DNA of 64,000 bases from Pseudoalteromonas luteoviolacea (GCF_001696455.1 NZ_MAUJ01000001.1:1736001-1800000), one strand, 5' to 3'; counted from the first letter of the stretch, positions 40,732 to 51,280 are shown. A program made the numbers and translations. The notes: generated from the sequence alone by a model not told the origin.

Positions 40732-41106
40732 ATGCTTAAGCCACTAACAAAATTTTTCATTGTTATTGCGACGTTGATTGCCTTTGTCGGGCAAGCGAGT
40801 GCGTATAATTTCATGGGAGCGACTGAACATAACACCGAAGTCCAAGACACAACACAATCAATACAGCTAGCATCTGCGGGCCTTGATACCACGAATATAC
40901 CCAGTGACGACGATTGTTGTGAAGTTGACTGCTGCGAATCCGACTGTATATGTCCTGCAAATGCATGCATTGCCTTTGTCTACTTGAGTGCTCAGAGCAA
41001 TACTTCAAGTGTTGTCGCACAAGGCCAATCCACTTTTAATGATGAAACGCAGCGCCCAAATAGCGTGCAAGCTCCGCTCTTTAGACCCCCCATTTTTACC
41101 TCTTAA
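40732..41106 (+). CDS. Exported Cys-rich protein beside a TonB-dependent receptor (124 aa)
   Basis: ATG 40732 starts a signal peptide (LTKFFIVIATLIAFVGQASA). The mature part carries a cluster of Cys within 20 residues (DDDCCEVDCCESDCICPANAC), an obvious metal-binding candidate, and ends in a Pro-rich tail. It is followed 90 bases later by the His-rich TonB-dependent receptor, suggesting a joint metal-uptake role. No family recognised. Confidence 0.75.
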   Translation: MLKPLTKFFIVIATLIAFVGQASAYNFMGATEHNTEVQDTTQSIQLASAGLDTTNIPSDDDCCEVDCCESDCICPANACIAFVYLSAQSNTSSVVAQGQSTFNDETQRPNSVQAPLFRPPIFTS

Positions 41107-41196
41107 GGGTTAGTACGCCCAAAATTTGTACACGTTAAAAATTTAAAAGTAAATTCGCACAACTTGCGAGCAATTTTTGGCATGTTTGAGGTAAAA

Positions 41197-43173
41197 ATGC
41201 TTAACCAATATTCTAAATTGGCAATATCAATGATGTTGTTGCCCTGTACAACGTATGCCGCCGGCCATGAAGAACATCATCATCACGATGATCATGATAA
41301 GAACGGTAACATAGAAAAAATCCAAGTCACCGCCTCCAGATTAGGCAGAATCGTGACAGAATCAGCAACCCGTACAGAAGTTATTAATGCTGAAGAAGTT
41401 CAAGAAAAAGCGCTTATGCGACCGGGAAATATCTCTATGTTGGTGGCAGAAACGGGTGGTGTAAGAGTGCAAAATACGTCCCCTGCACTTGGTAGTGCAA
41501 ATATCAAGCTACAAGGCCTGTATGGCCGTTATACCCAGCTACTGAGCGACGGCCTGCCACTTTATGGTGGGCAAACAGCCTCTATTGGTTTGTTGCAGAT
41601 CCCTCCTACCGATCTCGCTAATGTGGAGATCATCAAAGGTTCAGCCTCCTCGCTTTATGGCGGCTCAGCACTTGGAGGCGTTATCAACCTGATTTCCCGC
41701 ACACCGAATGATGAGTTCGAAGGAGAGGTGTTATTGAATGCCACTTCAAAAAGCGGTCAAGACATCACAGCATACGTGGCAGCACCAATCTCAGATGCGT
41801 TGAGTGGTTCTATTACAGCGGGAGGGCACCATCAAGCAGAGCAAGACCTTGATAACGATGGCTGGATAGACATGGCGGCTTACAATCGAGCAACCATGCG
41901 TCCGCGTTTGTATTGGTCAGGAACAAACGGCGAAAACCTGTACGTAACCCTTGGAGCTATGACGGAACAACGAACAGGTGGTACTGTTGAAGGTGCGCAA
42001 ATGCCCGACGGTAACCCCTATGTGCAAGCGCAAGATACCGTTAGATTAGACAGCGGATTTATTTTTGAAAAGCCATTAGGCGAGGTTCTAAACCTGAATG
42101 TTCGCGGCTCGGCAATGCATCAAGAGCACGAACACCAATATGGCACGATATTAGAAAATGACACCCATGACAGCTACCTAATTGAGTCTAGCATGTCCGG
42201 ATATACAGACACCACGGCGTGGCTAATTGGTGTGGCATATCAATCAGATTCTTTTGATTCTGATGAGTACTCCGACTTTAACTATACGTATGAAGTCCCC
42301 GGTTTATTTTCACAACTCGATTATGAAATGGCCGATGATGTTTCGCTGTCACTCAGCGCACGTACTGATTGGCATAGCGAATATGGCACGCAGTTAAGCC
42401 CGCGCATTTCGATGCTCTATAATCCAAATAACTGGACGATTCGCGGCTCATATGGCCAAGGCTTTTACGCACCCACGCCATTTATTGAAGACATCGATGA
42501 TACCGGTCTATCTCGCCTCGAGCCGCTAGAAAACCTTGAGGAAGAGAAAGCATCAACAGCCTCTGTAGACATCAGCTACACCTTTGATAGCGTTGAAACC
42601 AGCGTCACATTATTTGCCTCTGATGTTGAAAATGTTACCGAACTGGAAGTGATAGACAATATAAACTCAGCCAAGCGAGTGCGTATCGTAAACGCCCCCG
42701 GGCAAAGTGAAATACGCGGTGCCGAGCTTCTACTTCGTTACCGCTGGCATGACATTAAATTTACAGCCAGCTACTTGTACACTGATGCCACAAAAGCAAC
42801 TTCAACAGGACTTTCACGCACACCTCTGTCGCTTACACCAAGGCACTCAGCAGGCGCAGTGATCATGTGGGAGGAGCACGGTAGTCACCTCGTTGGGTTT
42901 GAAGCTTATTACACTGGTACTCAGCACCTTGAGAATAACCCCTATCGCGAAAGCAGTGATCCATATTGGCACCTCGGTTTATTGGGTCAAATCACTCTTG
43001 GTAACGTCAGTTGGTTTTTAAATGCCGAAAACTTATTAAATGTCCGTCAAACCAAAGAGCACTCGCTTGTGTTACCGGTTCAAGCACCAAGTGGCCGTTG
43101 GACCACTGATATCTGGTCTCGTAATGATGGGTTTACCGTCAATGCTGGCGTAAGAATTCAGTTTGGCGGTTAA
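41197..43173 (+). CDS. TonB-dependent outer-membrane receptor with His-rich N-terminus
   Basis: 658 residues from ATG 41197 (GAGG upstream). Signal peptide (SMMLLPCTTYA), then a metal-binding run AGHEEHHHHDDHDK. Plug domain from IEKIQVTASR through LLSDGLPLYGG, NVEIIKGSASSLYGGSALGGVINLISR, then a 22-strand-type barrel ending VNAGVRIQFGG with a C-terminal aromatic/Gly. The His cluster suggests Zn, Cu or a metal-complex substrate (inference). Outer membrane. Confidence 0.9.
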   Translation: MLNQYSKLAISMMLLPCTTYAAGHEEHHHHDDHDKNGNIEKIQVTASRLGRIVTESATRTEVINAEEVQEKALMRPGNISMLVAETGGVRVQNTSPALGSANIKLQGLYGRYTQLLSDGLPLYGGQTASIGLLQIPPTDLANVEIIKGSASSLYGGSALGGVINLISRTPNDEFEGEVLLNATSKSGQDITAYVAAPISDALSGSITAGGHHQAEQDLDNDGWIDMAAYNRATMRPRLYWSGTNGENLYVTLGAMTEQRTGGTVEGAQMPDGNPYVQAQDTVRLDSGFIFEKPLGEVLNLNVRGSAMHQEHEHQYGTILENDTHDSYLIESSMSGYTDTTAWLIGVAYQSDSFDSDEYSDFNYTYEVPGLFSQLDYEMADDVSLSLSARTDWHSEYGTQLSPRISMLYNPNNWTIRGSYGQGFYAPTPFIEDIDDTGLSRLEPLENLEEEKASTASVDISYTFDSVETSVTLFASDVENVTELEVIDNINSAKRVRIVNAPGQSEIRGAELLLRYRWHDIKFTASYLYTDATKATSTGLSRTPLSLTPRHSAGAVIMWEEHGSHLVGFEAYYTGTQHLENNPYRESSDPYWHLGLLGQITLGNVSWFLNAENLLNVRQTKEHSLVLPVQAPSGRWTTDIWSRNDGFTVNAGVRIQFGG

Positions 43174-43206
43174 AATATCGAACAGACCTTTAATTTAGTC
43201 GTATTG

Positions 43207-43226
43207 GGGAGAGTCTTGACTCTCCC
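43207..43226. terminator. Hairpin after the TonB-dependent receptor gene
   Basis: GGGAGAGTC / GACTCTCCC inverted repeat with a two-base centre, 34 bases after the receptor stop. No T run, so termination is uncertain. Confidence 0.4.
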
Positions 43227-43453
43227 TGCTTCGGCTCAAACACCAAAGTAACCCTCATCCCCTCCTAGCGTAGAGGTTTAAATATTTACCTTTTCGCGGC
43301 CTATTATTCCTTTATCTTTAGTACAAAAATATGTAATAACGGCATCTCTCAACACGTCTTTATTTACAAATTACAAAACAACTGTTAACAATAATGGAGT
43401 TGATAACTTATCAACACCATTTAATTATTTAAAACTAAGGAAAGGACATAGAA

Positions 43454-43654
43454 ATGATAAAAACGACAATCGTTGCACTCGCAACATTAATAGCAACGGC
43501 AGCTCCCTCACACGTTGAAGCAAACGATATTATCAATGTGTATTGCTTTAAAAACGGCAAGTTACTTTGGGAAGATGTATTCTACGACTACCGTGCAGCA
43601 CAACGTGCATCCGATATATGCAGAAGAATCGGCGGTACACCCGACATGCTTTAA
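43454..43654 (+). CDS. Small secreted protein (66 aa)
   Basis: Signal peptide IKTTIVALATLIATAAPSHVEA, then a short mature domain with two Cys (YCFKNG, DICRRIGG) that may pair. GGAAAGG lies 11 bases before ATG 43454. Family unknown, possibly a secreted peptide. Confidence 0.7.
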   Translation: MIKTTIVALATLIATAAPSHVEANDIINVYCFKNGKLLWEDVFYDYRAAQRASDICRRIGGTPDML

Positions 43655-43675
43655 GTTAAAGCGCTAGTCGATTAC

Positions 43676-43706
43676 GTAAATAAGTAGGCCTTTCCTACTT
43701 ATTTAC
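43676..43706. terminator. Perfect 13-bp inverted repeat
   Basis: GTAAATAAGTAGG (43676-43688) is repeated inverted at 43694-43706 with a 5-base loop, between convergent genes. It probably ends transcription from the 43454 gene. Confidence 0.5.
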
Positions 43707-43743
43707 GCTTCGCTCAGCTTTTTAGAAACTTGAAGTATAGAAA

Positions 43744-43783
43744 CCTTCACTTCATACCGATATCAACAAATAAAAAGTGAAGG
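43744..43783. repeat. Second inverted repeat before the protease gene end
   Basis: CCTTCACTT (43744-43752) and AAGTGAAGG (43775-43783), 22-base loop. Possibly a terminator for the minus-strand protease gene. Confidence 0.4.
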
Positions 43784-43802
43784 ATGTCCAAAAAGAAGTG
43801 AA

Positions 43803-45686
43803 TTAGTTACAAGCTTTTATCCACTTCCACACAGCCCATTGTGTTGAGTTGTCAGCTGGCGATTGGCCTCTTGTCCACCACTTAGCTTCATACACATTAC
43901 CGTTTTGAGACGCTTGATCACCTTTTAGGTAAACTGTGCCGCTATCCCATGCAGGGACATTGCAGCCACTGCCCGCGGTAACTTCAACGGTGCGTGTCAA
44001 TGTATCTTGCTTACCAGCCCCATCAGTGACCGTTAGCGAAACGCTATAAGTGCCAGCGGCACCATACGTGTGAACAGGATTTTGCGACTGACTAGTGCTG
44101 CCATCACCAAATTGCCATGCGTAGCCAACAACGCCAGTATCATCAGTAGACGAATCAGTGAATGACACCGTTAAGTTATTAGCACTGTGAGTGAAGCCTG
44201 CCACAGGTGCTTGATTCGTACCATCAGTCACAGAAACAGACTTAGTCACTGTACCTGTCGCGCCTTCATTGTCGGTCACGACCAATGACACTTGGTAAGT
44301 ACCTGCTTGTGCAAAGGTGTGGTTGACACTTGTTTGAGATGCCACACTGCCATCGCCGAATTGCCATGCAACGCTAGCAATACTGCCGTCTACATCACTT
44401 GAGCCACTTGCATCGAAAGTACAGGTCAGTTGATTGCAATTAACCTGAATGTCAGCAGTAGGTGGTGTATTACCTACATGGCCATTGTCTCCCACTGGCA
44501 CGACGCCACCAAAGTGTGAGGATACTTTTGGCCAAATTAGCTCGATACGCGTACCACGATTAAGTTTTGTCGTACATTGCGTGCTATTTCCATAATGGTG
44601 CAATGCGATAACATTGTTGTGCTCTGCGGACAATACAGGCGAACCCGACGAGCCACCAATGGTGTCACATTTGTAGCCCATATCTGTATTGCTACCTCGT
44701 CCTGCTGTAACCGTCTGATCTATTTGACAGTAACCCGTGTCATTTTGATCGCTTTCTATCGCCAGCTCTTTAGGATTGCCACTGCCATGCTGTGGAATAT
44801 AGATCCTTTGTCCAAGTGTTTGCGAGGTCACATCAAGACCAAAATGACCAAATCGTTTAATCTTATCAAACTCTTGTACCGTGAATAGTGTGTAGTCAAG
44901 GCTGTAGTCGGTAGCCAGCAGTTGATCGCCTTTTACTTTAACAGTTGCATTCGGCTCCCCTGTACCACAAGCAGTACGCTGATAGTTGAACCAAACCTCT
45001 ACATTTTTGGCTTCCGCTGCGGTGTCAAAACAGTGATTGTTCGTAAACATGTGATTGCTCGATCCGACACGCCACGCCGTACATAGGCTTCGCCCGCCAA
45101 TCAATAAACGTGCCACGGGACGACTGCGCTCAAACTCTACTGGGTGAGAAGACTCCCAGCACGCCACATCTCGGCGCTCGTTAATTCCACAAGTTGATTT
45201 TGGCTCAATTAGATCTGCAGCTAACATGTGTGCTTTTGCAGCTAATTCTGACTCGGGGTAACCGGCAAAGAAATTATCAATCTCTATACCATGGTGAGGC
45301 TGCCAAAGAGTCGGATTCGGAACAACCAGTTTCAACTGGATAGCATCAGCAGAAATCGACATAGCAGAAGTGACATCGCTGTCATTATGATCATAACGAT
45401 ATGTTTCACGCCCGTCTAAATCACTCACTTGTAAATAAGCGCCTTTTGGCAGCTCAAATTTAGCAAAATTAACCTTGATAAAGTTTGCATTAGGGTGATG
45501 AATTGTATGTTCAAAGTGCCCAGAAGCAGAACTCAGAGTATGGTTTAAACCCAATGCCATTTGATATGGCACCGCCTCAGCTACAATCTCTCTTTGCTGA
45601 CTTTCGAGCGGGCTAGCTTGTAAGTTGGTCGCCAAGAGCAGCGCACATGCCGGTAGCATTGATTTGATTACTTTACATGATGTCAT
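43803..45686 (-). CDS. Secreted trypsin-like serine protease with two PKD domains and chitin-binding domain (627 aa)
   Basis: Signal peptide, then a pro-region and a chymotrypsin-fold protease like lysyl endopeptidase: catalytic His218 (MFTNNHC), Asp264 (SLDYTLF), Ser347 (GGSSGSPV), with the disulfide-rich context TCGINERRDVACWESS. PKD repeats at about 408-490 and 495-577 (WQFGDGS.., WQFGDGSTSQ). The final ~45 residues (WDSGTVYLKGDQASQNGNVYEAKWW) are a CBM5/12 chitin-binding domain. Probably secreted by type II and acts on protein in chitinous material. Confidence 0.9.
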   Translation of the reverse strand: MTSCKVIKSMLPACALLLATNLQASPLESQQREIVAEAVPYQMALGLNHTLSSASGHFEHTIHHPNANFIKVNFAKFELPKGAYLQVSDLDGRETYRYDHNDSDVTSAMSISADAIQLKLVVPNPTLWQPHHGIEIDNFFAGYPESELAAKAHMLAADLIEPKSTCGINERRDVACWESSHPVEFERSRPVARLLIGGRSLCTAWRVGSSNHMFTNNHCFDTAAEAKNVEVWFNYQRTACGTGEPNATVKVKGDQLLATDYSLDYTLFTVQEFDKIKRFGHFGLDVTSQTLGQRIYIPQHGSGNPKELAIESDQNDTGYCQIDQTVTAGRGSNTDMGYKCDTIGGSSGSPVLSAEHNNVIALHHYGNSTQCTTKLNRGTRIELIWPKVSSHFGGVVPVGDNGHVGNTPPTADIQVNCNQLTCTFDASGSSDVDGSIASVAWQFGDGSVASQTSVNHTFAQAGTYQVSLVVTDNEGATGTVTKSVSVTDGTNQAPVAGFTHSANNLTVSFTDSSTDDTGVVGYAWQFGDGSTSQSQNPVHTYGAAGTYSVSLTVTDGAGKQDTLTRTVEVTAGSGCNVPAWDSGTVYLKGDQASQNGNVYEAKWWTRGQSPADNSTQWAVWKWIKACN

Positions 45687-46172
45687 AAGTTGAATGTCCT
45701 TTATTTGTAATTATTGTGCTTTAAATGAAAAGGCTTTTGAAACTTATGTTATATTAAAGTTAATATCAAGGTTATTTTTTGAATATTTCTTGTTGATAGA
45801 ATTTAGCTATCAACTAAATGTTCATCGTAAATTGGCATATGTTGGAGGAAACCATTGTGATAACAACTGGTTTTTTAGCTCTAAAAATCATCACTGAATA
45901 TCAAGGGTGAATACAATTTAATATATGATTAGATATGTGCCTTGGTTGCACCCGAGCCTAAGAATCAAGACCTCTCACGTTATTTAATACACTGCTCTAG
46001 AAATCAAAACGCATACACCTTTGCACAATACTGTTCTACCGTAATGCTATTTTCAAATGCCATGACTTGCACACATCTTCATAAAAATTAGCGTATTAAA
46101 TTCATCTCAATGCCATCAACATTGTGAGTTTGGTATACTCGCCAATTATGGTTTGTACCCGAGTTTGATTTA
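45687..46172. other. Intergenic, 486 bp, nothing recognised
   Basis: Between the divergent protease gene and the 46173 gene. AT-rich; a plus-strand frame at 45694-45897 has no ribosome binding site and looks spurious. Promoters of both neighbours are expected here. Confidence 0.4.
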
Positions 46173-47066
46173 ATGAAATATACAGGGCACTTATTTGTAC
46201 TGTTTGATGCGCTTGTTGAGCATAAAAACCTGCTGTTCTTTTGTGGGAAACTGTTTACTGGCGTCGCCTTGTTTACAAAGAGCGGTATTATTATCAAAAG
46301 GTCACATGTTGAACAAGGCGTTCTAAAACATGACTATGTTCCACCATACTCCAACTTAGAAACTGTCAATAAGCACCTCATTTTGGATGACGTAGTTGAT
46401 GAATTTATTGAACCTCAAATGGTTAACCAAAAAATTTTCACTGGTATGTTGTATTCAAACTGGAAAAATGGCTGGATAGAGCGTGAGCAGGTTTATACAG
46501 ATGGGATCTGTACCGAGGGCGCAAGTTATCATATCAACTCGAACCGTTACAGTGAACTCGCACTTGACACTGCAAACACTGTTCAGTTGTATCAATTTTG
46601 TGAACAAGGTAAAGTCACCTATTGGCACGTCGCATACTTTAATCATAATTTGATTAAAAATAACGGAGAAATAACATGCAGGCTCAACTCGCATGATGGT
46701 TTACTTGATGTAAGCCTGTCGGGATCATTTTCCGAAATTCCAAGTTTACACAAAGAGGTGAAGTACCCGAATGTAAGTTTCATTGATATAGAAGGTGCTT
46801 TGCAATTTAAAAACGTTCATATCAACTCGTTGAGCTTAACTGAAGTAAACGAAAAAGACCTTAAGCACGTAGCAGCCATTATTAGCACGCAACACATAAA
46901 AGAAATTACACTATCCGATTTTGACCAAAACTGGTTAGAGGTTTTGTCTCTTGCCTACTCAAAGGGTATGAGGTCTTTAAAGGTTTACACTAAAAAAAGT
47001 GAAGACATTTTACAATTGCAAACACATAGAGATAAATCTATGCCAGAACTGAGCATCAAATTCTAG
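46173..47066 (+). CDS. Hypothetical protein (297 aa)
   Basis: Soluble, mixed-fold protein. The first ~45 residues are aromatic/hydrophobic (LFVLFDALVEHKNLLFFCGKLFTGVALFTKSG). A middle segment GASYHINSNRYSELALDTAN and the C-terminal half with repeated hydrophobic strands (IDIEGALQF; LSLTEVNEKDLKHVAAIIST; KEITLSDFDQNWLEVL) resemble leucine-rich or beta-solenoid turns. ATG 46173 has a poor ribosome binding site, so the start is uncertain. Family unknown. Confidence 0.6.
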   Translation: MKYTGHLFVLFDALVEHKNLLFFCGKLFTGVALFTKSGIIIKRSHVEQGVLKHDYVPPYSNLETVNKHLILDDVVDEFIEPQMVNQKIFTGMLYSNWKNGWIEREQVYTDGICTEGASYHINSNRYSELALDTANTVQLYQFCEQGKVTYWHVAYFNHNLIKNNGEITCRLNSHDGLLDVSLSGSFSEIPSLHKEVKYPNVSFIDIEGALQFKNVHINSLSLTEVNEKDLKHVAAIISTQHIKEITLSDFDQNWLEVLSLAYSKGMRSLKVYTKKSEDILQLQTHRDKSMPELSIKF

Positions 47067-47323
47067 CGGTTACCAGCCCGAGGGATTTTGTATTAAAGCC
47101 ATCACGGTAGTCACTATCACTTTATCTCTACCAGTTGAAGATAAGGGCTATGAATGGCTACGGGTTTAATGACTCTTCGCCCCCAAAATGACATAAATAT
47201 TGCAATTTTCAGCTCAATGGATGAATTCGTGCGATAAATGCCTACATCTTGCGAATTTAGTTAGGTATCATTCTAGATACAAGTATATTATAACATTACA
47301 TTACTTTTATTAGGGGATACCCA

Positions 47324-49494
47324 GTGCTAAGAAAAACCCACCTAGCTTTGGCCATTTCGGCAGCGGTTCTATTTGCCGGCTGTTCGAAAGCGCCTGAAGA
47401 GCAACAAGCCAGTCAAGCTACTGCTGCCGAGAAAACTGTTGCAGAAGCTACAAGCAGCGATATTAAGCAAAACCCTTTCTTTCAAGAGTGGACAACTCCA
47501 TTTGGCGCGCGCCACTTGGCCAAATTAAAACAGAGCACTTTTTACCTGCGTTCAATCAAGCTATGGTTGAGCATAAGAAAGAGATTGATGCGATTACGGA
47601 CAATGAGCGCCCTGCCGATTTTGCTAATACCATCGAAGCAATGGAATTAGCAGGCTCAACGCTGTCGCGTGTTTCTGCGGTTTTCTCTAACTTGTCTAAC
47701 ACAGAATCAAACGAGCAAATGCAAAAGCTGCAACGTGAGATTTCACCGTTATTGACGCGTCATGATAATGAAATTCAAATGAATGAAGCGCTGTTCAAAC
47801 GTGTGGCTAAGGTGTATGAAAATCGCGGTTCGGCACTTCTTAACGCTGAGCAAACGCGTTTACTTGAACGTATTTACAATAGTTTTGTTCGTTCAGGTGC
47901 AAAGCTTACCGGTGAGGAGCGTGCAGAGTTTGCAAAAATAAACGAACGCCTTTCAGCATTGACGACTGAGTTTGGTCAAAACGCTTTGAATGATTCTCGT
48001 GCTTTCACGCTGGTACTTGAAGAGTCTGACTTAGCGGGGTTATCCCAAGCACAACGTGATGCAGCTGCTGCCGCCGCGACCGCAAGAGATTTACCTGGCA
48101 AGTACGTCATTACACTTAACCGCTCAAGTGTTCAGCCTTTCTTACAGTTTTCTGAGCGTCGTGACCTACGTGAGAAAGCATTCAAAGGTTGGGCGAATCG
48201 TGGTGACAATGACAATGAATTTGATAACAAAGCTATCATTGCAGAAATCGTAGAACTCCGTGCAAAACGTGCTCAACTACTAGGATATAAACATCACTCT
48301 GAGTATGTGCTAACTAACTCTATGGCGAGCAAGCCTGAAACTGCAATGGACCTACTGACAAAAGTATGGGAGCCAGCTGTTGAAAAAGCCGAGCAAGAGC
48401 GTGAGTGGATCAAAGAACAGATGGCTGCAGAAGGTGTCACTCATGAGCTTGAACCATGGGACTGGCGCTATTACGCAGAGAAAGTGCGCAAAGCTAAATT
48501 TGACCTAGACCAAGGTCAAATCGCTGAGTACTTCGAGCTAAATAATATGATCGAGGCACAGTTTTACACAGCTGAGCGTTTATTTGGCTTAAAGTTTGTT
48601 GAGCGCACTGACATCCCAGTTTACAACCCTGTTGTGCGTGTTTGGGAAGTACAAGATAAAGCAGGTAACGCGATTGGCTTGTTCTACGGTGACTACTATG
48701 CGCGTTCAACTAAACGTTCTGGCGCTTGGATGAGCTCATTCCGTACGCAGCAGAAACTGGCGGGTGATGTTAAGCCATTAATTCTAAACAACATGAACCT
48801 GAATAAACCTGCTGAAGGTGAGCCGACGTTGATGAGCTACTCAGACGCAGTAACTTTATTCCATGAATTTGGACACGCACTACACGGCTTACTTTCAAAT
48901 GTCACTTATCCTACACTGGCTGGTACAAGTGTACCTCGTGACTGGGTAGAATTCCCTGCACAATTGTTTGAGCACTTCATTGCTCAACCTGAAATGCTGA
49001 AGAAATTTGCGCTTCATTACAAAACGAATGAGCCAATGCCAAAAGAGCTACTGGATAAGATCAAGCAAGCTGGCACATTCAACCAAGGGTTCGCAACGGT
49101 TGAGTTTACAGCTTCTGCGCTTGTAGATATGGCTTACCACCAAATGACCGACGTAAAAGATCTCGATGTTCGTGCCTTTGAAAATAAAATACTCACTGAG
49201 TACGGTAAACCTGAAGAAATCATCATGCGTCACCGTAGTACACACTTCGGTCATATTTTCGCAGGTGGCTATTCTTCAGCTTACTACGCATATATGTGGT
49301 CAGAAATCTTAGATGCAGATGGCTTCGATGCTTTCTTAGAAAAGAAAGATATCTTCGATAAAGAAACAGCTGAACGTTTATATCAGTTTATCTACAGCCG
49401 CGGTGACACACTTGATTACTTTGAAGCCTATGAAGGCTTTAGAGGTAGAAAGCCAACTACTGATGCACTACTGCGCAACAGAGGTTTAGACTAA
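47324..49494 (+). pseudogene. dcp: M3-family peptidyl-dipeptidase (Dcp-like) lipoprotein gene, two-base frameshift
   Basis: GTG 47324 (GGGGA upstream) begins a lipoprotein signal peptide with lipobox LFAGC (lipid Cys about residue 19), then NPFFQEWTTPFGA. The frame breaks at 47504-47513 (GGCGCGCGCC, a GC dinucleotide run), and the rest of the protein, starting PLGQIKTEHFLPAFNQAM, continues in another frame to 49494, including the zinc motif HEFGH at 48862-48876. Removing one GC restores a full ~720-residue periplasmic Dcp. Downstream from 47488 a cytoplasmic-length product could also be made. Real slippage mutation or assembly error. Confidence 0.9.
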
Positions 49495-49504
49495 TCCCAC
49501 CCTT

Positions 49505-49536
49505 AAAAAGCCGAAGTCATAGTACTTCGGCTTTTT
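49505..49536. terminator. Bidirectional intrinsic terminator after dcp
   Basis: AAAAAGCCGAAGT (49505-49517) / ACTTCGGCTTTTT (49524-49536), a 13-bp stem with six-base loop and flanking A and T runs. Serves dcp and the convergent 49553 gene. Confidence 0.9.
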
Positions 49537-49552
49537 ATTTGTCAAACAATGT

Positions 49553-51280
49553 TTATTTAGTCGTTTTTATAAACCCAGTTCCCAAAACTTCAAAGTAAAA
49601 CTGACCATTGGTTGCATTAATAGGTGTTGCGATTAGCTGGTCATTCTCTACACTCCAACTAAATGAGGGCCAACTCCTTCCTGCACCTTCGATACGTCCT
49701 AGAGCATACTGCTGTTCAACAAATACCGTATTGTCTGATTTGCATACAGCAATTTTGTATAACGCAGTATTCTTATTCAAACTGCTTGACGGGTCGCCAT
49801 TTGAAGCTTGTATCATTAATTCTCCACCATAGGAGCTGCTGTGTCCTTGGGGAGACAAAAGTCGGCAAATTTCTGTAGGTGAGGTAACATTTTTATTGGG
49901 CACAACTGTGTGCTTGGGTAAGTGCTGAATATAGCCCCCCCGCTGAGATCTAACGCCATTTGGCAGATCATTATAGCCTTCAACTAAGTAAGCCCCTTCT
50001 CCATCTACAATCACGTCTTCAATTACGTGTGCAGAATTTGACTGTTTTGAGGCACTATTAATTAACGTAGCTGTATTTTCTTTTCCACCTTCCGACTTAA
50101 GGTGGAGTAGATTAGCAAACCCTTGATTAGCAGAATTGTTGTTAAATCCAAAAACACTGTTCAAACTGATGTTTTTGTTTTCTCCACTGATGTTTGAAGC
50201 TGTCAAATAGAAACCTGACTTCCTATTGTGCTCTGCTCCAGAACCTACTATATCCAACGAATGACTGTTTGATATCTCATAGCCATGTTGGCTATTTAGG
50301 TCCGATGCACAACTACTGATAGAGCTATAAAAAGCTTGGTTAATTTTATATCCAACTTCATTTCTTGCTGAATAGCAGTTATCAAATTTTAAAGAAGTGT
50401 GTAAGCCCTGCATGTTAAACCCATGACCGGCGTTATGAGACGCAAATACTCTACTATATGTTCCCAAGAAACCACGGCCAGAACTAACACCATCACCTTC
50501 ATTGTAAGATATTCTAAGGTCTGCAAAATATGCATGGTTCCAAGCAATACCCGTAGTTTGATCTAACGTAAACTCCCCACCTAACTGCGCTACCCCATCA
50601 CTTTTAGAGTTATATACAGCTAGATCTCTTAGTGAGTAAAATACACCAGGTTCAAAAACTACACCGCTATCAGTCCCATTCGCTTCACTAAAATCGAGTA
50701 CACTCGCCGCTTTACCACTCCCTAGAATAGTTCTATTTACAAAGTTGTTGTGGCCGTCTACTTTAAAATATGCCTTTGAACTAACATTATTTTTGCCAAT
50801 TGGAATATCAATTACGCCACCCGTTGTAATGCTATCCCCTGTTATCAATAAATTACTGACATTATTGATACCGGTTGAATTGGCCACTTGGTTTAAATTA
50901 ATGCGATCTCCATGCACGAGCAATAGTGCTAAACTGCTGTTTGCATTGCTGGTATGTAACTCGACACTTTGTGGTGACGTATAATTAGAGAATACCACTT
51001 GGTAAAAAGTAGATGAGGTCCGTGCAATGATGGATGCCTTGGCTTGAATGAATACAGTGTCACCTTCGCTTAAGTCATGACTGTTAAGCGCTTCAGATAA
51101 CGCTTTAAAAAAATATATATTGCTAGTCCCTACTGACGCATCTACATTTGTTGCATATGTTGCTGCTCCAACTGGTATTGCAGCACCAAGTAATGCCCCA
51201 GCACTTAAAAACTGCCTTCTTCCAGCGCTGTCTATCTCGTTCACACTATCTAAACTTTTGCTATCATTCTTATTTTTCAA
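49553..51280 (-). CDS. Tat-exported right-handed beta-helix protein (575 aa)
   Basis: Twin-arginine-like signal (AGRRQFLSAGALLGAAIPVGAAT, about residues 19-41). The rest is rich in short beta strands and Asn/Gly/Ser turns arranged in ~22-residue coils (RTILGSGKAASVLDF; FADLRISYNEGDGV; FASHNAGHGFNMQGLH; NEVGYKINQAFYSSISSCASDLN), typical of pectate-lyase-like beta-helix proteins. The C-terminal ~100 residues form a separate beta domain. Might act on polysaccharide or be a surface adhesin; no catalytic residues can be assigned. Confidence 0.75.
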   Translation of the reverse strand: MKNKNDSKSLDSVNEIDSAGRRQFLSAGALLGAAIPVGAATYATNVDASVGTSNIYFFKALSEALNSHDLSEGDTVFIQAKASIIARTSSTFYQVVFSNYTSPQSVELHTSNANSSLALLLVHGDRINLNQVANSTGINNVSNLLITGDSITTGGVIDIPIGKNNVSSKAYFKVDGHNNFVNRTILGSGKAASVLDFSEANGTDSGVVFEPGVFYSLRDLAVYNSKSDGVAQLGGEFTLDQTTGIAWNHAYFADLRISYNEGDGVSSGRGFLGTYSRVFASHNAGHGFNMQGLHTSLKFDNCYSARNEVGYKINQAFYSSISSCASDLNSQHGYEISNSHSLDIVGSGAEHNRKSGFYLTASNISGENKNISLNSVFGFNNNSANQGFANLLHLKSEGGKENTATLINSASKQSNSAHVIEDVIVDGEGAYLVEGYNDLPNGVRSQRGGYIQHLPKHTVVPNKNVTSPTEICRLLSPQGHSSSYGGELMIQASNGDPSSSLNKNTALYKIAVCKSDNTVFVEQQYALGRIEGAGRSWPSFSWSVENDQLIATPINATNGQFYFEVLGTGFIKTTK

